Assembly (NCBI RefSeq): GCF_900113865.1
Contig: NZ_FOQY01000013.1
Coordinates: forward strand, 1-64,000
DNA from: Streptosporangium canum
GTDB taxonomy: Bacteria; Actinomycetota; Actinomycetes; Streptosporangiales; Streptosporangiaceae
Direction of reading: 5' to 3'
DNA length: 64,000 nucleotides
This document shows positions 5,863 through 14,110 of the stretch, one piece after another (the first letter of the stretch is position 1; each line of letters starts with the position of its first letter). The translations under genes and the position numbers were made by a program. Under the pieces are notes generated by a model, which ran no database searches, had not been told where the DNA came from, and saw nothing but the letters and a program-made list of their open reading frames with translations.

Positions 5863-7983
5863 ATGTCCCCACACGCCAGGACCGTCGTCACCGAAGACGG
5901 CACCGAGATGCAGATCGAGCGCGACCCCCGGCCGCTGCCACTGCCCGACTCCAAGGACCTCAGCGCGCTGAAGCGCTCCCTGCGCGCCAACCCCAACATC
6001 AATCTCACCGGCGCCGCGATCGATACCGCCGTCGGGATGTTCATCGACCTGCCCAAGGTCATCCGCATCGCGACGCACCAGTCGGGCATCGATGGCCTGA
6101 GCTCGCAGTATGCCGGCAGCACCCACCTGTTCATGCTCGAAGGCGAGGCGGACGCCGAGGCGCCGTCGTACCCCTTGGGGAATCCGCGGTTGGGCGACCT
6201 GCTGCATGGTGTGCCGAAGGGGCCGCGGATCACCGGCGTCCGAGACGAAGACGGATGCCTCCAGGCGCAGCTTGTCGTCGAGTTCGACTCGGTCGCCGAC
6301 GCCGAGAGTCTGGTGGAGAGCACCGTCCGCGGAACGCTCCAGGACCCGGGCGCCAACTACAGCGACTCGATCCTTGGGCACGGGGTGATGACCCCGGTCG
6401 AGGCCGTCCTGGTGGAGGTTCGCTTCGCTGACGGCAGCCCGTCGCTGCACGTCGCCGCGCTGTACGACGGCACCTCGCGAGTCACCAGCGCAGCGCTCGT
6501 CCGATACCGCGAGAGCACGGATCCGGCGCAAAACGTGGCGCGTGCGGCGCAGGAACTCCGGCGGGCCCTGACGACGCCCTCGCGCAAGCGCCGGGCGGCG
6601 TACCTGAAGGAGGCCGAGGCTGCCAACCTCGCCTACGTGCGAGACGGGCTCACCATGCCGGTGCTGCGCCAGCTCCAGGCCCGGCGGGTGCCCGTCCGGC
6701 TGATCGTTGGGGCGCAGTTCAGTGATGAGAACAACCTCGCCGAGCTGCCCGCCGCGATCACCGCAGCACAGAGCACCCGCCACATCAGCGTCAATCCCTG
6801 GCGCGAGGCGGCCAAGGACACCGTGACCGCGCAGCGCACGGTGCTGCACCTGCGCCAGGCCGACCAGGTGGCGGAGTCGTTCGTCCACCTCATTGAGGAC
6901 CGCCCGCTCGATGACAAGCAGGTCGAAGAACTGTTCCCGGGGGCCGACCCCGAGCTGGTGACCGACCCTGCGACCGGCCGTGCCCGGCCGTTGTGGCGGG
7001 CGGCGGTCATCGTGCACACGCTGACCGACCCCGAGGTCCACAAGGAGGCCAAGCGGTTCATCCGCAGCGACCAAGGCATCGCCATGGTTCATCCTCACCG
7101 CTACGCCGGGTTCGTCGGGGTCCTGGTGGACCTGCCCTGGCGGTGGGCCAAGCCGCAGACCACCGACACCGCCCGCAACGCCTGGCGCAACGGCGGCGTC
7201 CTGTCCGACGGAATCCTCAAGGATGACTGGGAGCCGCTGTTCGAGTCGATCGAGGAGCTCGTCCGGCTCGCCGACGACGGGAACGTCTCGGCCCGGCTTA
7301 CCCTGCAGGTACTGGCAGGCACCGCGCTGCTCGCCGACGGCATCCTCACCCGCGACCGCGGCAGCAAGATCGGTGAGGACGGGGTAACCTACCGGGCCAC
7401 ACCGCCGGTGTTGCTGGCGTCGTGGGCCGACACGCGGCATGGGCGACTCCAGGCCATCCGGATCGTGCGCGGCTTCAACCCCACCCGCGCCGGCGGCTCG
7501 GGCACCGGCCGGGCCATCAAGGTCGACTACACCTACCCGCTGGTGGACGAGAAGGGCGATCCGGTCCGCTCGGGGGAGAGCCACCGGGTGCTCATCGAGG
7601 GCGACCTGTTCGACCAGGCCAACCCAGAGAAGGCCGCTGAAGGACGCGAAGAGATCAACGAAGCGCAGAGGAAGCGCGACGCGCAGAAGGGCCACAAACC
7701 CTCCCGTGAGCAGCTGAACGAGCAACGGCGCTTCATGATTGTCGAAAACATCGGCCGCGCGGGGACCACCGTCCAGCAGTTGGAGGCTGAGATCCCCGAC
7801 TACCCGAGCAAGCTGTCCGAACACCCCTTCGGAAAGCGCGCCGACTGGCAGCTGATGCGGAAGAGGATCAACGACCTCGGCGAGTCCTTGATCACGGTCA
7901 TGCCGCCGGCCGATCCCGAGCCCCCTCTGTTCGACGACCCCGAAGAGAAAGAGGAGACGCCCGAGCAGGAAGAGGAGAAGTGA
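5863..7983 (+). CDS. Large ParB/DGQHR-like protein of unknown function
   Basis: 706 residues from ATG 5863, preceded by AAGGAAG; an in-frame TTG at 5839 would add 8. No membrane segment. At about residues 180-216 it reads MTPVEAVLVEVRF...LHVAALYDGTSRVTSAALVR, resembling the DG-x-x-R nucleotide-binding motif of the ParB/sulfiredoxin/DGQHR (DndB) fold. About 70 residues later RRVPVRLIVGAQFSDENN recalls the following strand-loop of DGQHR proteins. The C-terminus (SKLSEHPFGKRADWQLMRKR, then an acidic tail) is unassigned. It overlaps the GIY-YIG gene by four bases (GTGA), so both are translated together. A role with the nuclease in defence or element biology is an inference. Confidence 0.6.
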   Translation: MSPHARTVVTEDGTEMQIERDPRPLPLPDSKDLSALKRSLRANPNINLTGAAIDTAVGMFIDLPKVIRIATHQSGIDGLSSQYAGSTHLFMLEGEADAEAPSYPLGNPRLGDLLHGVPKGPRITGVRDEDGCLQAQLVVEFDSVADAESLVESTVRGTLQDPGANYSDSILGHGVMTPVEAVLVEVRFADGSPSLHVAALYDGTSRVTSAALVRYRESTDPAQNVARAAQELRRALTTPSRKRRAAYLKEAEAANLAYVRDGLTMPVLRQLQARRVPVRLIVGAQFSDENNLAELPAAITAAQSTRHISVNPWREAAKDTVTAQRTVLHLRQADQVAESFVHLIEDRPLDDKQVEELFPGADPELVTDPATGRARPLWRAAVIVHTLTDPEVHKEAKRFIRSDQGIAMVHPHRYAGFVGVLVDLPWRWAKPQTTDTARNAWRNGGVLSDGILKDDWEPLFESIEELVRLADDGNVSARLTLQVLAGTALLADGILTRDRGSKIGEDGVTYRATPPVLLASWADTRHGRLQAIRIVRGFNPTRAGGSGTGRAIKVDYTYPLVDEKGDPVRSGESHRVLIEGDLFDQANPEKAAEGREEINEAQRKRDAQKGHKPSREQLNEQRRFMIVENIGRAGTTVQQLEAEIPDYPSKLSEHPFGKRADWQLMRKRINDLGESLITVMPPADPEPPLFDDPEEKEETPEQEEEK

Positions 7984-8399
7984 GTACCCGCCCGCGCCCG
8001 CTGGCGCCGGGTCACCCCACCGCGGTCATGTGGCAGCGGCTACTCGCCTGCACCCCGGTCGCTCGTGCGCTCACCGACCCAGCCGACGCGCGAAGCCGGT
8101 CCTTGGCCTGGCCGCTGCCCGCCGTCCTCCCCGTCGACCTGCCGCATGGGCCGCTGGTCTACCTGATGCTGGAAAGCTCAGGCAGCTTCCGATATGTCGG
8201 GCGGACGATCCAGCCGTTGACTCGGCGGATCGCTCGGCACCGGCTGGACCGGCCGGATGTTGCCACTCGGTGGCGATGGGTTCTGGTCGCGAAGGTCAAT
8301 CCGGCCATGGCAGGTCCGGCTGAGGAGTGGATACGGGCGGTGCTTCAGCCGCCGGACAACCGGATCCGTGCCGCAGGGTGGGCGCAGGTAGCCTCCTGA
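7980..8399 (+). CDS. GIY-YIG-type nuclease domain protein
   Basis: 139 residues; GTG at 7980 overlaps the TGA of the preceding gene. The C-terminal two thirds match the GIY-YIG plan: GPLVYLMLESSGSF (first Tyr), RYVGRTIQPLTRRIARH (YVG, catalytic-type Arg, His) and GPAEEWIRAVLQPPDNRI (metal-binding-type Glu and terminal Asn). The N-terminal 50 residues are Pro/Ala-rich. All expected polar residues are present, so nicking or cleavage of DNA is plausible. It is the second gene of a two-gene operon that ends at the strong terminator at 8532. Confidence 0.75.
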   Translation: MSTRPRPLAPGHPTAVMWQRLLACTPVARALTDPADARSRSLAWPLPAVLPVDLPHGPLVYLMLESSGSFRYVGRTIQPLTRRIARHRLDRPDVATRWRWVLVAKVNPAMAGPAEEWIRAVLQPPDNRIRAAGWAQVAS

Positions 8400-8531
8400 T
8401 CTCTGGCCGCCGCAACCATCTCCCAGATCGTTCCCCGCGCCACCACGTAACATGTAAACGTCCCCGATCCTTTCCTGGTTGGGACAAACTGCTGCCCTCG
8501 GACTGACTATCCGAACACACAGGACGGCAGA

Positions 8532-8566
8532 AGCCCCCGCCGACCACACGTCGGCGGGGGCTTTTT
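8532..8566 (+). terminator. Strong intrinsic terminator
   Basis: AGCCCCCGCCGA (8532-8543), loop CCACACG, TCGGCGGGGGCT (8551-8562), then T residues. A perfect 12-bp stem. It closes the ParB-like/GIY-YIG transcription unit 133 bp after its last stop codon. Confidence 0.8.
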
Positions 8567-8585
8567 CACGCCAGCTACCCGGCCA

Positions 8586-8735
8586 CGCATTTCAGAACAC
8601 CATCCCGGGGTTGAGGAACTCGCTCAGATCAAGGAAGACATCCCCGCGCTGGTCCGTGCCGTCAGCCTGCTCACCGCCGAGAACGCCGAGCTGCGCGAAC
8701 TCCTGGAAATGCCCACGGCCAACGTCGTTCCCCTA
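8586..8735 (+). pseudogene. C-terminal remnant of a coiled-coil element protein
   Basis: In the frame of the next gene, upstream of its true start, coding-like sequence reads VEELAQIKEDIPALVRAVSL then LTAENAELRELLEMPTANVV. It looks like the C-terminal helix of a small element or phage protein. No start codon precedes it. It runs out before the phosphotransferase start, with which it is fused in frame by chance. Confidence 0.35.
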
Positions 8736-8849
8736 CGGCCTGATGAGCACTGGCGACAGTGTCGTAACGGGCGGCGAAGCTCCTGGCGTCCGATGGTTTC
8801 GGGAGCCACAGAGGGCTCACCGAGGGTGATCGTCCGCCAAAATAGCGGG

Positions 8850-9692
8850 ATGCCCCAACCAGTCCCCGCCGACCTCCTGGAAATCGCTGAAGCACTGGTT
8901 CCTGACGCTGCTCTTGCCTCCGCACGCCTTGCCGAGCACGGGAACATGCACCACGTCGTGCTGTTCCCCGGCATCGCCGCCGTGCGTATCAGCAAGCGCC
9001 CCAGTGCCGCCGCCGAGCTGCCGCGCCGGGTCGAAATTCTTCGGGCCGTTGCGGCGGCCGGCCTGCCTTTCGCCGTGCCGGAGCCGCTGACTGCGGTGGC
9101 CACGTTCGGGGAACGTGCGGCCGTCGCGATTTCGTGGATTGACGGCGAGGGGCTGCCGGAAGGCAACGGGGACCCGGCGGCGTTCGGCCTGCTCTTGGAG
9201 GCAGTGGGCAAGGTTGAGATCTCGCCGGAGCTCGAGGCCGTTCTCCACAGGCCGCGCCGGTATGCCGATGGCTTGGGATGGGCCGACATCCTGAACGACG
9301 AGATCGTTCCGCGCCTGCCGGCGAAGTGGCGTGACGGAGTTCGGCAGCGGCTGGACACGCTGCTGGCGCTTGAGGAGGTCCCGGCCAGGCTTGTCCACGG
9401 CGACCTCGGCGGCAGCAACTTCCACTTCGGCGAGGACGGCAAGCTGACCGGCGTCCTCGACTGGGACATGGCGATTCTGTCGGACCCAGCGATCGACGCG
9501 GCACTCGTCGCGGCCTGGCATGGCTGGGACGTCCTCCGGGCCGCTACCGACGAGGAGACCTACCGACGCGCCTGGGCCTGGAACGACGCGGTCGGGGTCG
9601 GGCACCTCCACCCGGTGTTTGCCGGCAAACCCTTGTCACGCGTCGACGGTCTCGTCCGGTCCGTCATCGCGTGGTTGGAGGAGCGCGGCTGA
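8850..9692 (+). CDS. Aminoglycoside phosphotransferase/choline kinase-family kinase
   Basis: 280 residues from ATG 8850, 47 codons into a longer frame whose first part is a remnant. Small-molecule kinase fold: N-lobe with IAAVRISKRPSAAAE, hinge AVAISWIDGEGLPEG, the catalytic Brenner loop LVHGDLGGSNFHF and the metal-binding LTGVLDWDMAILSDPAID. Members phosphorylate aminoglycosides, macrolides or metabolites with ATP/GTP; the substrate is not predictable. It stands as a single gene after the strong terminator. Confidence 0.85.
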   Translation: MPQPVPADLLEIAEALVPDAALASARLAEHGNMHHVVLFPGIAAVRISKRPSAAAELPRRVEILRAVAAAGLPFAVPEPLTAVATFGERAAVAISWIDGEGLPEGNGDPAAFGLLLEAVGKVEISPELEAVLHRPRRYADGLGWADILNDEIVPRLPAKWRDGVRQRLDTLLALEEVPARLVHGDLGGSNFHFGEDGKLTGVLDWDMAILSDPAIDAALVAAWHGWDVLRAATDEETYRRAWAWNDAVGVGHLHPVFAGKPLSRVDGLVRSVIAWLEERG

Positions 9693-9835
9693 TGCCATCT
9701 CTCCGGATCGGGCGGGGACGGTCCGGGTAGCGGTTTCGATCTCACACAATGCGGGTTGCGTGAGGCCCCGGTCCGCCCGACCAGGGAGAACCGGAGTTTC
9801 GATGCGGAAACGACGGGCCTGGGAGGCGGAATTGC

Positions 9836-9952
9836 CTACCTGGGCCCATGTCCGTTGGTCCACCAGTCAATGGCGATCAGGAACGCTCGAACAGCGAGTG
9901 CCGCCCCTTCCCCGAAGACCAGCTTCTTGCGGCGTCGCCGGTGCGCAGCCAT
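9836..9952 (-). CDS. Possible small membrane-active or basic peptide, 38 aa
   Basis: MAAHRRRRKKLVFGEGAALA followed by VRAFLIAIDWWTNGHGPR: a very basic N-terminus and one amphipathic or hydrophobic helix. AGGAGG lies 12 bases upstream of the ATG, slightly far, separated by a GAGATATCTC palindrome. No homologue recognised; could be spurious. Confidence 0.3.
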   Translation of the reverse strand: MAAHRRRRKKLVFGEGAALAVRAFLIAIDWWTNGHGPR

Positions 9953-10078
9953 GAGAGATATCTCCCTCCTGGGCCCCTGTGACCAAGGAAACGACCGTGG
10001 GGCCTGCTTCCGGTCGATCCCTGCAGGAGACCGACCGCTGAGCGGCGATGCTCGGCGACGCGGAGTGGGAGAGACGGT

Positions 10079-10381
10079 TCAGTGCTGCATCTTCTTGCGG
10101 TGCACGCGAATGCTGGCGGGGGCACCGAGGTAGTTGCAGCTCGCTTCGGGGCAGGCCTCCCAGTAGCCCTTCTCCACCGCGGCCTCGCGGACGCCGTTTT
10201 CGGGGCCGAAACCGTGGTGGGCGATGAGTCGGGCGACGGAGTTGTCGTACCGGGCCGCCAGGAGGGCGGCTTCTGCGATCTTGTCGTGTCCCTGGGAGAA
10301 GAAGGAGCCGAGACCAACCTCGGTTCCACATCCACACCAGCACGTACCTGTCGGCATCAGGCGGGGTTCGCTCTTAGGCAT
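10079..10381 (-). CDS. Small cysteine-containing hypothetical protein
   Basis: 100 residues. TCWCGCGTEVGLGSFFSQGH then DKIAEAALLAARYDNSVARL and HHGFGPENGVREA: a C-x-C-x-C cluster followed by G-x-F-x-x-GHD, a pattern of small actinobacterial proteins next to regulators, and a C-terminal CPEASCNYLG. Possibly metal-binding. ATG 10381 is only 7 bases from a TACCTT -10 box, so the mRNA is probably leaderless. Three short palindromes lie across the promoter, pointing to tight regulation. Confidence 0.7.
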   Translation of the reverse strand: MPKSEPRLMPTGTCWCGCGTEVGLGSFFSQGHDKIAEAALLAARYDNSVARLIAHHGFGPENGVREAAVEKGYWEACPEASCNYLGAPASIRVHRKKMQH

Positions 10382-10387
10382 ACCTTC

Positions 10388-10432
10388 AAGGTAGACCTTC
10401 TAGAAGGGGAGTCAAGAAATAGTTCCTAGGAA
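10388..10432 (-). promoter_or_regulatory. Promoter with overlapping operator palindromes
   Basis: Minus strand: -35 TTGACT (10415-10410), 16-bp spacer, -10 TACCTT (10393-10388), then ATG at 10381. Three palindromes overlap it: TACCTT-C-AAGGTA (10381-10393) on the -10 and start codon, CCTTCTAGAAGG (10396-10407) in the spacer, and TTCCTAGGAA (10423-10432) just upstream of -35. All share CTT/AAG-type half-sites. This is a repressor or MerR-like operator layout; the regulator is unknown. Confidence 0.55.
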
Positions 10433-10443
10433 ACTTTCCAAGC

Positions 10444-10497
10444 GATTCTCGATCATGAGAATCTGGGTTGCGATAACATGCCTTATCGCAACCCAGA
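10444..10497. repeat. Tandem palindromes before the recombinase; dif-like core
   Basis: First GATTCTC-GATCAT-GAGAATC (10444-10463), then TCTGGGTTGCGATAA (10462-10476), spacer CATGCC, TTATCGCAACCCAGA (10483-10497): 15-bp perfect arms with a 6-bp spacer and ATAA/TTAT inner ends, the geometry of XerCD/dif cores. It lies 36 bp before the recombinase ATG. Candidate crossover site or autoregulatory operator. Confidence 0.6.
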
Positions 10498-10533
10498 ACA
10501 TGGGGTCAGGCACGGACGAAAGGACCCTTTCGG

Positions 10534-11595
10534 ATGACCGAGTTGGTACGGCCGACACCTGACACCACGACCCCGGCGACCATCGCCGCGGCGCACACCG
10601 CCGACCGGGAGCTGAGCGAGGCCGCCCGCGCCCGGGTCGCCGGCGGACTGGCCGACAACACCAGCCGCGCCTACGCCCGCGACTGGGAGATCTTCACCGC
10701 CTGGTGCGCCACCCACCACCGCACGCCGCTGCCCGCCTCGGCCGAGACGCTCGCCGAGTACGTCACCCATCTGGCCGCCACCCCGACCCGGCGCGGCACG
10801 CCCCCGGCGCCGTCGACGATCGAGCGGGCCCTGGCATGCGTGCAGTCCCGGCACAAGAAGGCCGGGCTGACCGTCAACGCCGAAGGCGGCCGCCTGGCCC
10901 TGCGCGCCTACCGAAAAGAGCGGGCCAAAGCCGGGACACGCACCCGCAAGGCGCCGCCGGCCGAGCTCGACCTGCTGCGCCGGATGATCGACGGATGCGA
11001 CCCCGCCACCCTGGCCGGCCTGCGCGACCGCGCCACCCTGGTGCTCGGCTTCGCCCTGATGGGCCGCCGCTCGGAGCTGGCCGCCCTCGACCTCGGCGAC
11101 CTGGCGCTGACCGCCGACGGCCTGGAGGTCACCATCCGCCAGTCCAAGACCAACCAGGACGCCCGCGGCGAGGTGGTGCCCCTGCCCTACGGCTCGCACC
11201 CCGACACCTGCCCGGTGCGCGTCGTGCAGGCCTGGAGTACCGCCCTGGCCGAGCACGGCATCACCGCCGGGCCGCTACTGCGCGGCATCGACCGGCACGG
11301 CCGCATCACCACCGCCCACGCCGGCGCCTCGGGCAAGGCAGCAGCACGGATGAGCGGCCACGGCCTCAACCTCATCGTGCGCCGCGCCGCGACGCGGGCC
11401 GGCCTGCCCAACGCCGAGACCTACACCGCCCACTCGCTGCGCTCCGGCGGGGCCACCACCGCCGCCAAGAACGGGGCGCCCGTCTCGGCGATCGCCCGGC
11501 ACGGCCGCTGGTCGGAGAAGTCCCCCGTGGTGCACGGCTACATCCGCTCCGCCGACAAGTGGCGCGACAACCCCATGCGGGGAATCGGCCTGTGA
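10534..11595 (+). CDS. Tyrosine recombinase/integrase
   Basis: 353 residues. SAM-like N-terminal DNA-binding domain (LADNTSRAYARDWEIFTAWC, about 38-57) and C-terminal catalytic domain. Catalytic residues seen: Arg in ALMGRRSELAALDL, Lys in RQSKTNQDARGE, HSLRSGGATT (H-x-x-R), the later GRWS (Trp replacing the second His) and Tyr in VVHGYIRSADKW. Complete and probably active. It would join or resolve short palindromic sites; the perfect palindrome just upstream is the obvious candidate. No relaxase or phage structural gene is nearby, so its element is reduced or undefined. Confidence 0.9.
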   Translation: MTELVRPTPDTTTPATIAAAHTADRELSEAARARVAGGLADNTSRAYARDWEIFTAWCATHHRTPLPASAETLAEYVTHLAATPTRRGTPPAPSTIERALACVQSRHKKAGLTVNAEGGRLALRAYRKERAKAGTRTRKAPPAELDLLRRMIDGCDPATLAGLRDRATLVLGFALMGRRSELAALDLGDLALTADGLEVTIRQSKTNQDARGEVVPLPYGSHPDTCPVRVVQAWSTALAEHGITAGPLLRGIDRHGRITTAHAGASGKAAARMSGHGLNLIVRRAATRAGLPNAETYTAHSLRSGGATTAAKNGAPVSAIARHGRWSEKSPVVHGYIRSADKWRDNPMRGIGL

Positions 11596-12234
11596 CCTCA
11601 GAAGGGGCGTCGGTAAGAATCGCGTCACCCGGCCCAAACGAGCGGCGTTACTGCAGGTCACCCTACGCAACGGGCCCAACCCGCCGAGGGCGGGTGTCAG
11701 TCCGGGCGTAGGCTCAGGAGCCGACTGGCTGGAGGGGCGGTCCAGTGGTGTTCGCCCGGCCGCGGGACTGGATCTTTCAGGCGGCCGAGAGCCCAGGTGA
11801 GAAGAAACTCCAGCCCGATTCCGGCGACTGAACCGGCAGCGCTACGGTGCCTCCCCGCGCAGTCATGAGCCGGTGGGGTGCCACGACTGCCGCGCCGGTG
11901 GTGGCCGGATGAGGCCACGAGACGGCGATGCTTACGGCCGTCCTGTTCCGCGGCCGGCGGGGCGAGAGCGGCAGAGCCAATGATCTACCCCCTTGGCGGC
12001 CAGGGCGAAGGTTGGGCCCTCGGCAGCCCGGACCTGCGGCGTCGCACCGAGACGGAGAAGCGGTGCCGGCGTCGCCGATCGTGGCCGGATGGGGGTCGTG
12101 GTCATATTCCGACGAGACTTCTCGATAAGCGCTGAGCCGCAGGTCGGCTGAGTGTTGGGCCCGACGCTCGGGTCGGAACCACCGAAGGAAAGGTGGAGCC
12201 GTTCTGGCACGTCACGGGCGGCGCCTGCCCATCC
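11596..12234. other. Intergenic region without recognisable genes
   Basis: 640 bp between the recombinase and the sigma-associated gene. Frames on both strands are short and lack family signals. I see no convincing terminator, tRNA or attachment-site repeat. It may contain the outer boundary of the accessory DNA. Confidence 0.5.
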
Positions 12235-13107
12235 TCACGGAGCGGGCTTCACCAGCAGCTGGATGAACCGTTCGCTCTCCAGCGGGTGCTGGCGCGCGTC
12301 CACGACCACCATGTTCTCGCCCTGCCCGCCTGGCAGGACCACGAACGTCGAGTCCAGGCCGCGGCGATCGAGTTCCTTGCGCACCTCCTCCAGCGGCTTG
12401 CCTTTAACCGGGTAACCCTCCAGGAGGCCGCCCTTCCCGGTCACCGAGCGGGAGCCGGCGAACTCCTTGACCAGCTTCTCGCCGCGGTCGTCGGCGACCA
12501 GCTCGCACGGCGCGACGGGATCCTTCATGAGGATCGTGCTGGTGCTGCTGCCGCCGCCGGACAGTGGGGTGATCGTCCAGACGAAGGTTTCACCCGGGCG
12601 GAACAACGTGGTGTCGACCCGCATCTGCCAGCCCCGCTCGTCGCCCGGTATGTTCTGGGGCGCGTAGTAGAGGCCCTTGGGCACGTCCTCGACGTATTCG
12701 GCGCGCGGCTCCTTGCACTTCTTGCCCTCGGGCGCGTAGTCCACGATCGCGGGGACGCCCAGCTCTTTGAGCTGCCTGCTCAGTCCGGTGGCGTCCTTGA
12801 AGTCGGTCACCCTGACCCACACCACCCCGTCCGCCTGCTTGGTAACGGCCCAGGAGGCCGAGGTGTAGGTGCCGCTGTCGTCCAGAACGCTCGGCACGAC
12901 CACCGCCGCCACGGCGAGCGCCACGGCGACCGCCAGTCCCAGCGCGAACCGGGGCCGCTGCAACCAGCGCCGCGCGGCTTTCTCGGCGGGCGCGTGCGCG
13001 GTGATCTCCGCCAGCAGCGCCCGCGCCCCCGCGCCGGACGGGTCCCCGCCGTGCTCGCCCGGCTTCACCCTGGCCAGGGTTTTCGTCATCGTCTCGATCT
13101 CGTCCAT
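12235..13107 (-). CDS. Membrane protein encoded with an ECF sigma factor (anti-sigma-like)
   Basis: 290 residues. Cytosolic N-terminal 50 residues, one membrane helix (FALGLAVAVALAVAAVVVPS, about 54-74) and an extracytoplasmic domain with SWAVTKQADGVVWVRVTDFK and two Cys. This is the plan of actinobacterial proteins encoded directly after sigma genes, many of them anti-sigma factors or their outer-domain sensors. No zinc-binding H-x3-C-x2-C motif is visible, so classic ZAS type is unlikely. The start overlaps the sigma stop (TGATG), so co-translation is expected. Confidence 0.65.
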   Translation of the reverse strand: MDEIETMTKTLARVKPGEHGGDPSGAGARALLAEITAHAPAEKAARRWLQRPRFALGLAVAVALAVAAVVVPSVLDDSGTYTSASWAVTKQADGVVWVRVTDFKDATGLSRQLKELGVPAIVDYAPEGKKCKEPRAEYVEDVPKGLYYAPQNIPGDERGWQMRVDTTLFRPGETFVWTITPLSGGGSSTSTILMKDPVAPCELVADDRGEKLVKEFAGSRSVTGKGGLLEGYPVKGKPLEEVRKELDRRGLDSTFVVLPGGQGENMVVVDARQHPLESERFIQLLVKPAP

Positions 13108-13646
13108 CACAGCGACCCTTCCGTAGATACCAGCCGGTCCGTCCGCACTCCTGCCTCGGTCAGCGCCCGTGCGAACCGTTTGCGCGCGCGATGCAGCCGC
13201 ACCCGAACGGCGTTGCGCGTCAGGCCCAACACCGCGGCGACCTCCTCCCGGTCCAGGCCCTCCCAGGCGACCAGGGCCAGCACCTCCCGATCGTCGTCGG
13301 GCAGCGTGGTGAACACCCGCGCCACCGCCTCGGCCTCGACCCCGCTCTCCGGCGCGGCGGCATAGAGGTCGGTCATCTCCCCGTCGAGCTCGACGGTCCT
13401 GGCCCGGCGCCGGTTGTCAGTGCGGTAGTGGTTGGCCAGCACCTTCCTAGCCACGCCGTACAACCAGAGCAGGGCCGGCTCTCCGCGCGGCAGCTTGTCC
13501 ACCTTGCGCCAGGCGATGGCGAACGTCTCGGCGACCACGTCGGCCGCGTCCTGCGGCGCGATGCAGCGGCGTATCGCATATGCGGTGATCTGGCCATACG
13601 TCTGCCGGTAAACGGCCTCGAATCTGGCCAGCCGTTCTTCATTCAC
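13107..13646 (-). CDS. ECF-type RNA polymerase sigma factor
   Basis: 179 residues, normal size. Region 2: VYRQTYGQITAYAIRRCIAP then DAADVVAETFAIAWRKVDKL; region 4: TLPDDDREVLALVAWEGLDR then EEVAAVLGLTRNAVRVRLHR, with the recognition helix in NAVRVRLHRARKRF. It would direct polymerase to a small stress regulon and usually its own operon. ATG 13646. The membrane partner follows directly. Confidence 0.9.
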   Translation of the reverse strand: MNEERLARFEAVYRQTYGQITAYAIRRCIAPQDAADVVAETFAIAWRKVDKLPRGEPALLWLYGVARKVLANHYRTDNRRRARTVELDGEMTDLYAAAPESGVEAEAVARVFTTLPDDDREVLALVAWEGLDREEVAAVLGLTRNAVRVRLHRARKRFARALTEAGVRTDRLVSTEGSL

Positions 13647-13944
13647 GGGCGTCCTTTGTCAGGCGAAAATACGGACATCACTTTCTATGTACGGCAAGGC
13701 CTGGGCATTACCGGTCCCGCGAAACTTTGATGAGCAAAGCCAGATGCCTGCCCGCGAGCAGCAGGGGCGTCTCGCTCTGGGACACCGGGGCGGACTCGTG
13801 CGCGTGCTGCTGACGGGCCTTGGCCAGGGCCAGCACGCGCGGGTCGGGGGTGGACCTGCAACGGAACCGGATCGCACGTTAAGCCGGTTCGGGGAGATCA
13901 GGAGGGGTGGCCGGTGCGGGCTCGCCGAGGGGCGGATTGCCCGT
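13647..13944. other. Decayed region with a possible reverse-strand remnant
   Basis: No complete gene. On the minus strand about 13,870-13,720, coding-like sequence reads DPRVLALAKARQQHAHESAP and then SQSETPLLLAGRHLALLIKV before a stop. It has no start and no recognised domain. It abuts other element-type fragments and is best treated as a remnant. Confidence 0.3.
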
Positions 13945-13960
13945 GGGAATGTCGATTCCC
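13945..13960. repeat. GGGAAT-GTCG-ATTCCC palindrome
   Basis: Perfect 6-4-6 palindrome, ten bases beyond the stop of the minus-strand fragment 13,970-14,110. On that strand the context TGATCCGGCTGCGGGAATCG matches the context of the palindrome after the related gene at 50.4 kb (TGATCCGGCGAC...GCGAGAAT). So stop codon and palindrome travelled together. Confidence 0.55.
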
Positions 13961-13969
13961 GCAGCCGGA

Positions 13970-14110
13970 TCAGTCCTCGCTGAACAGCGCCGTCATGCCG
14001 CTGAGCATCTCCAGCAGGATGTCGACGTTGCCGATCGCGGCGACCAGGCATTCGCGGGCCGCCCGCACCAGGCTGCCGCAGAGTGCGGTGTCGATGGCGG
14101 TAGCCAGACT
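13970..14110 (-). pseudogene. C-terminal fragment of the MAALGLYDGTN-type hypothetical family
   Basis: The minus strand reads AIDTALCGSLVRAARECLVA then AIGNVDILLEMLSGMTALFS and ED-stop. This matches the end of the intact 50.1-kb gene (HHQQLATAGVADDVDILLEM, LTGLSVFLDKD-stop). Upstream of about 14,105 it runs into the opposite-strand MarR remnant, so only the last 45 codons survive. Confidence 0.5.

Noticed and set aside
5620-7824. 734-codon open frame on the minus strand
   Set aside because: Antisense to the 706-aa ParB-like gene; it is open only because of G/C third-position bias and its translation is low-complexity Val/Gly/Arg/Asp.
12235-13107. Zinc-binding anti-sigma factor (ZAS)
   Set aside because: No H-x3-C-x2-C motif in the cytosolic part, so only an anti-sigma-like call is made.
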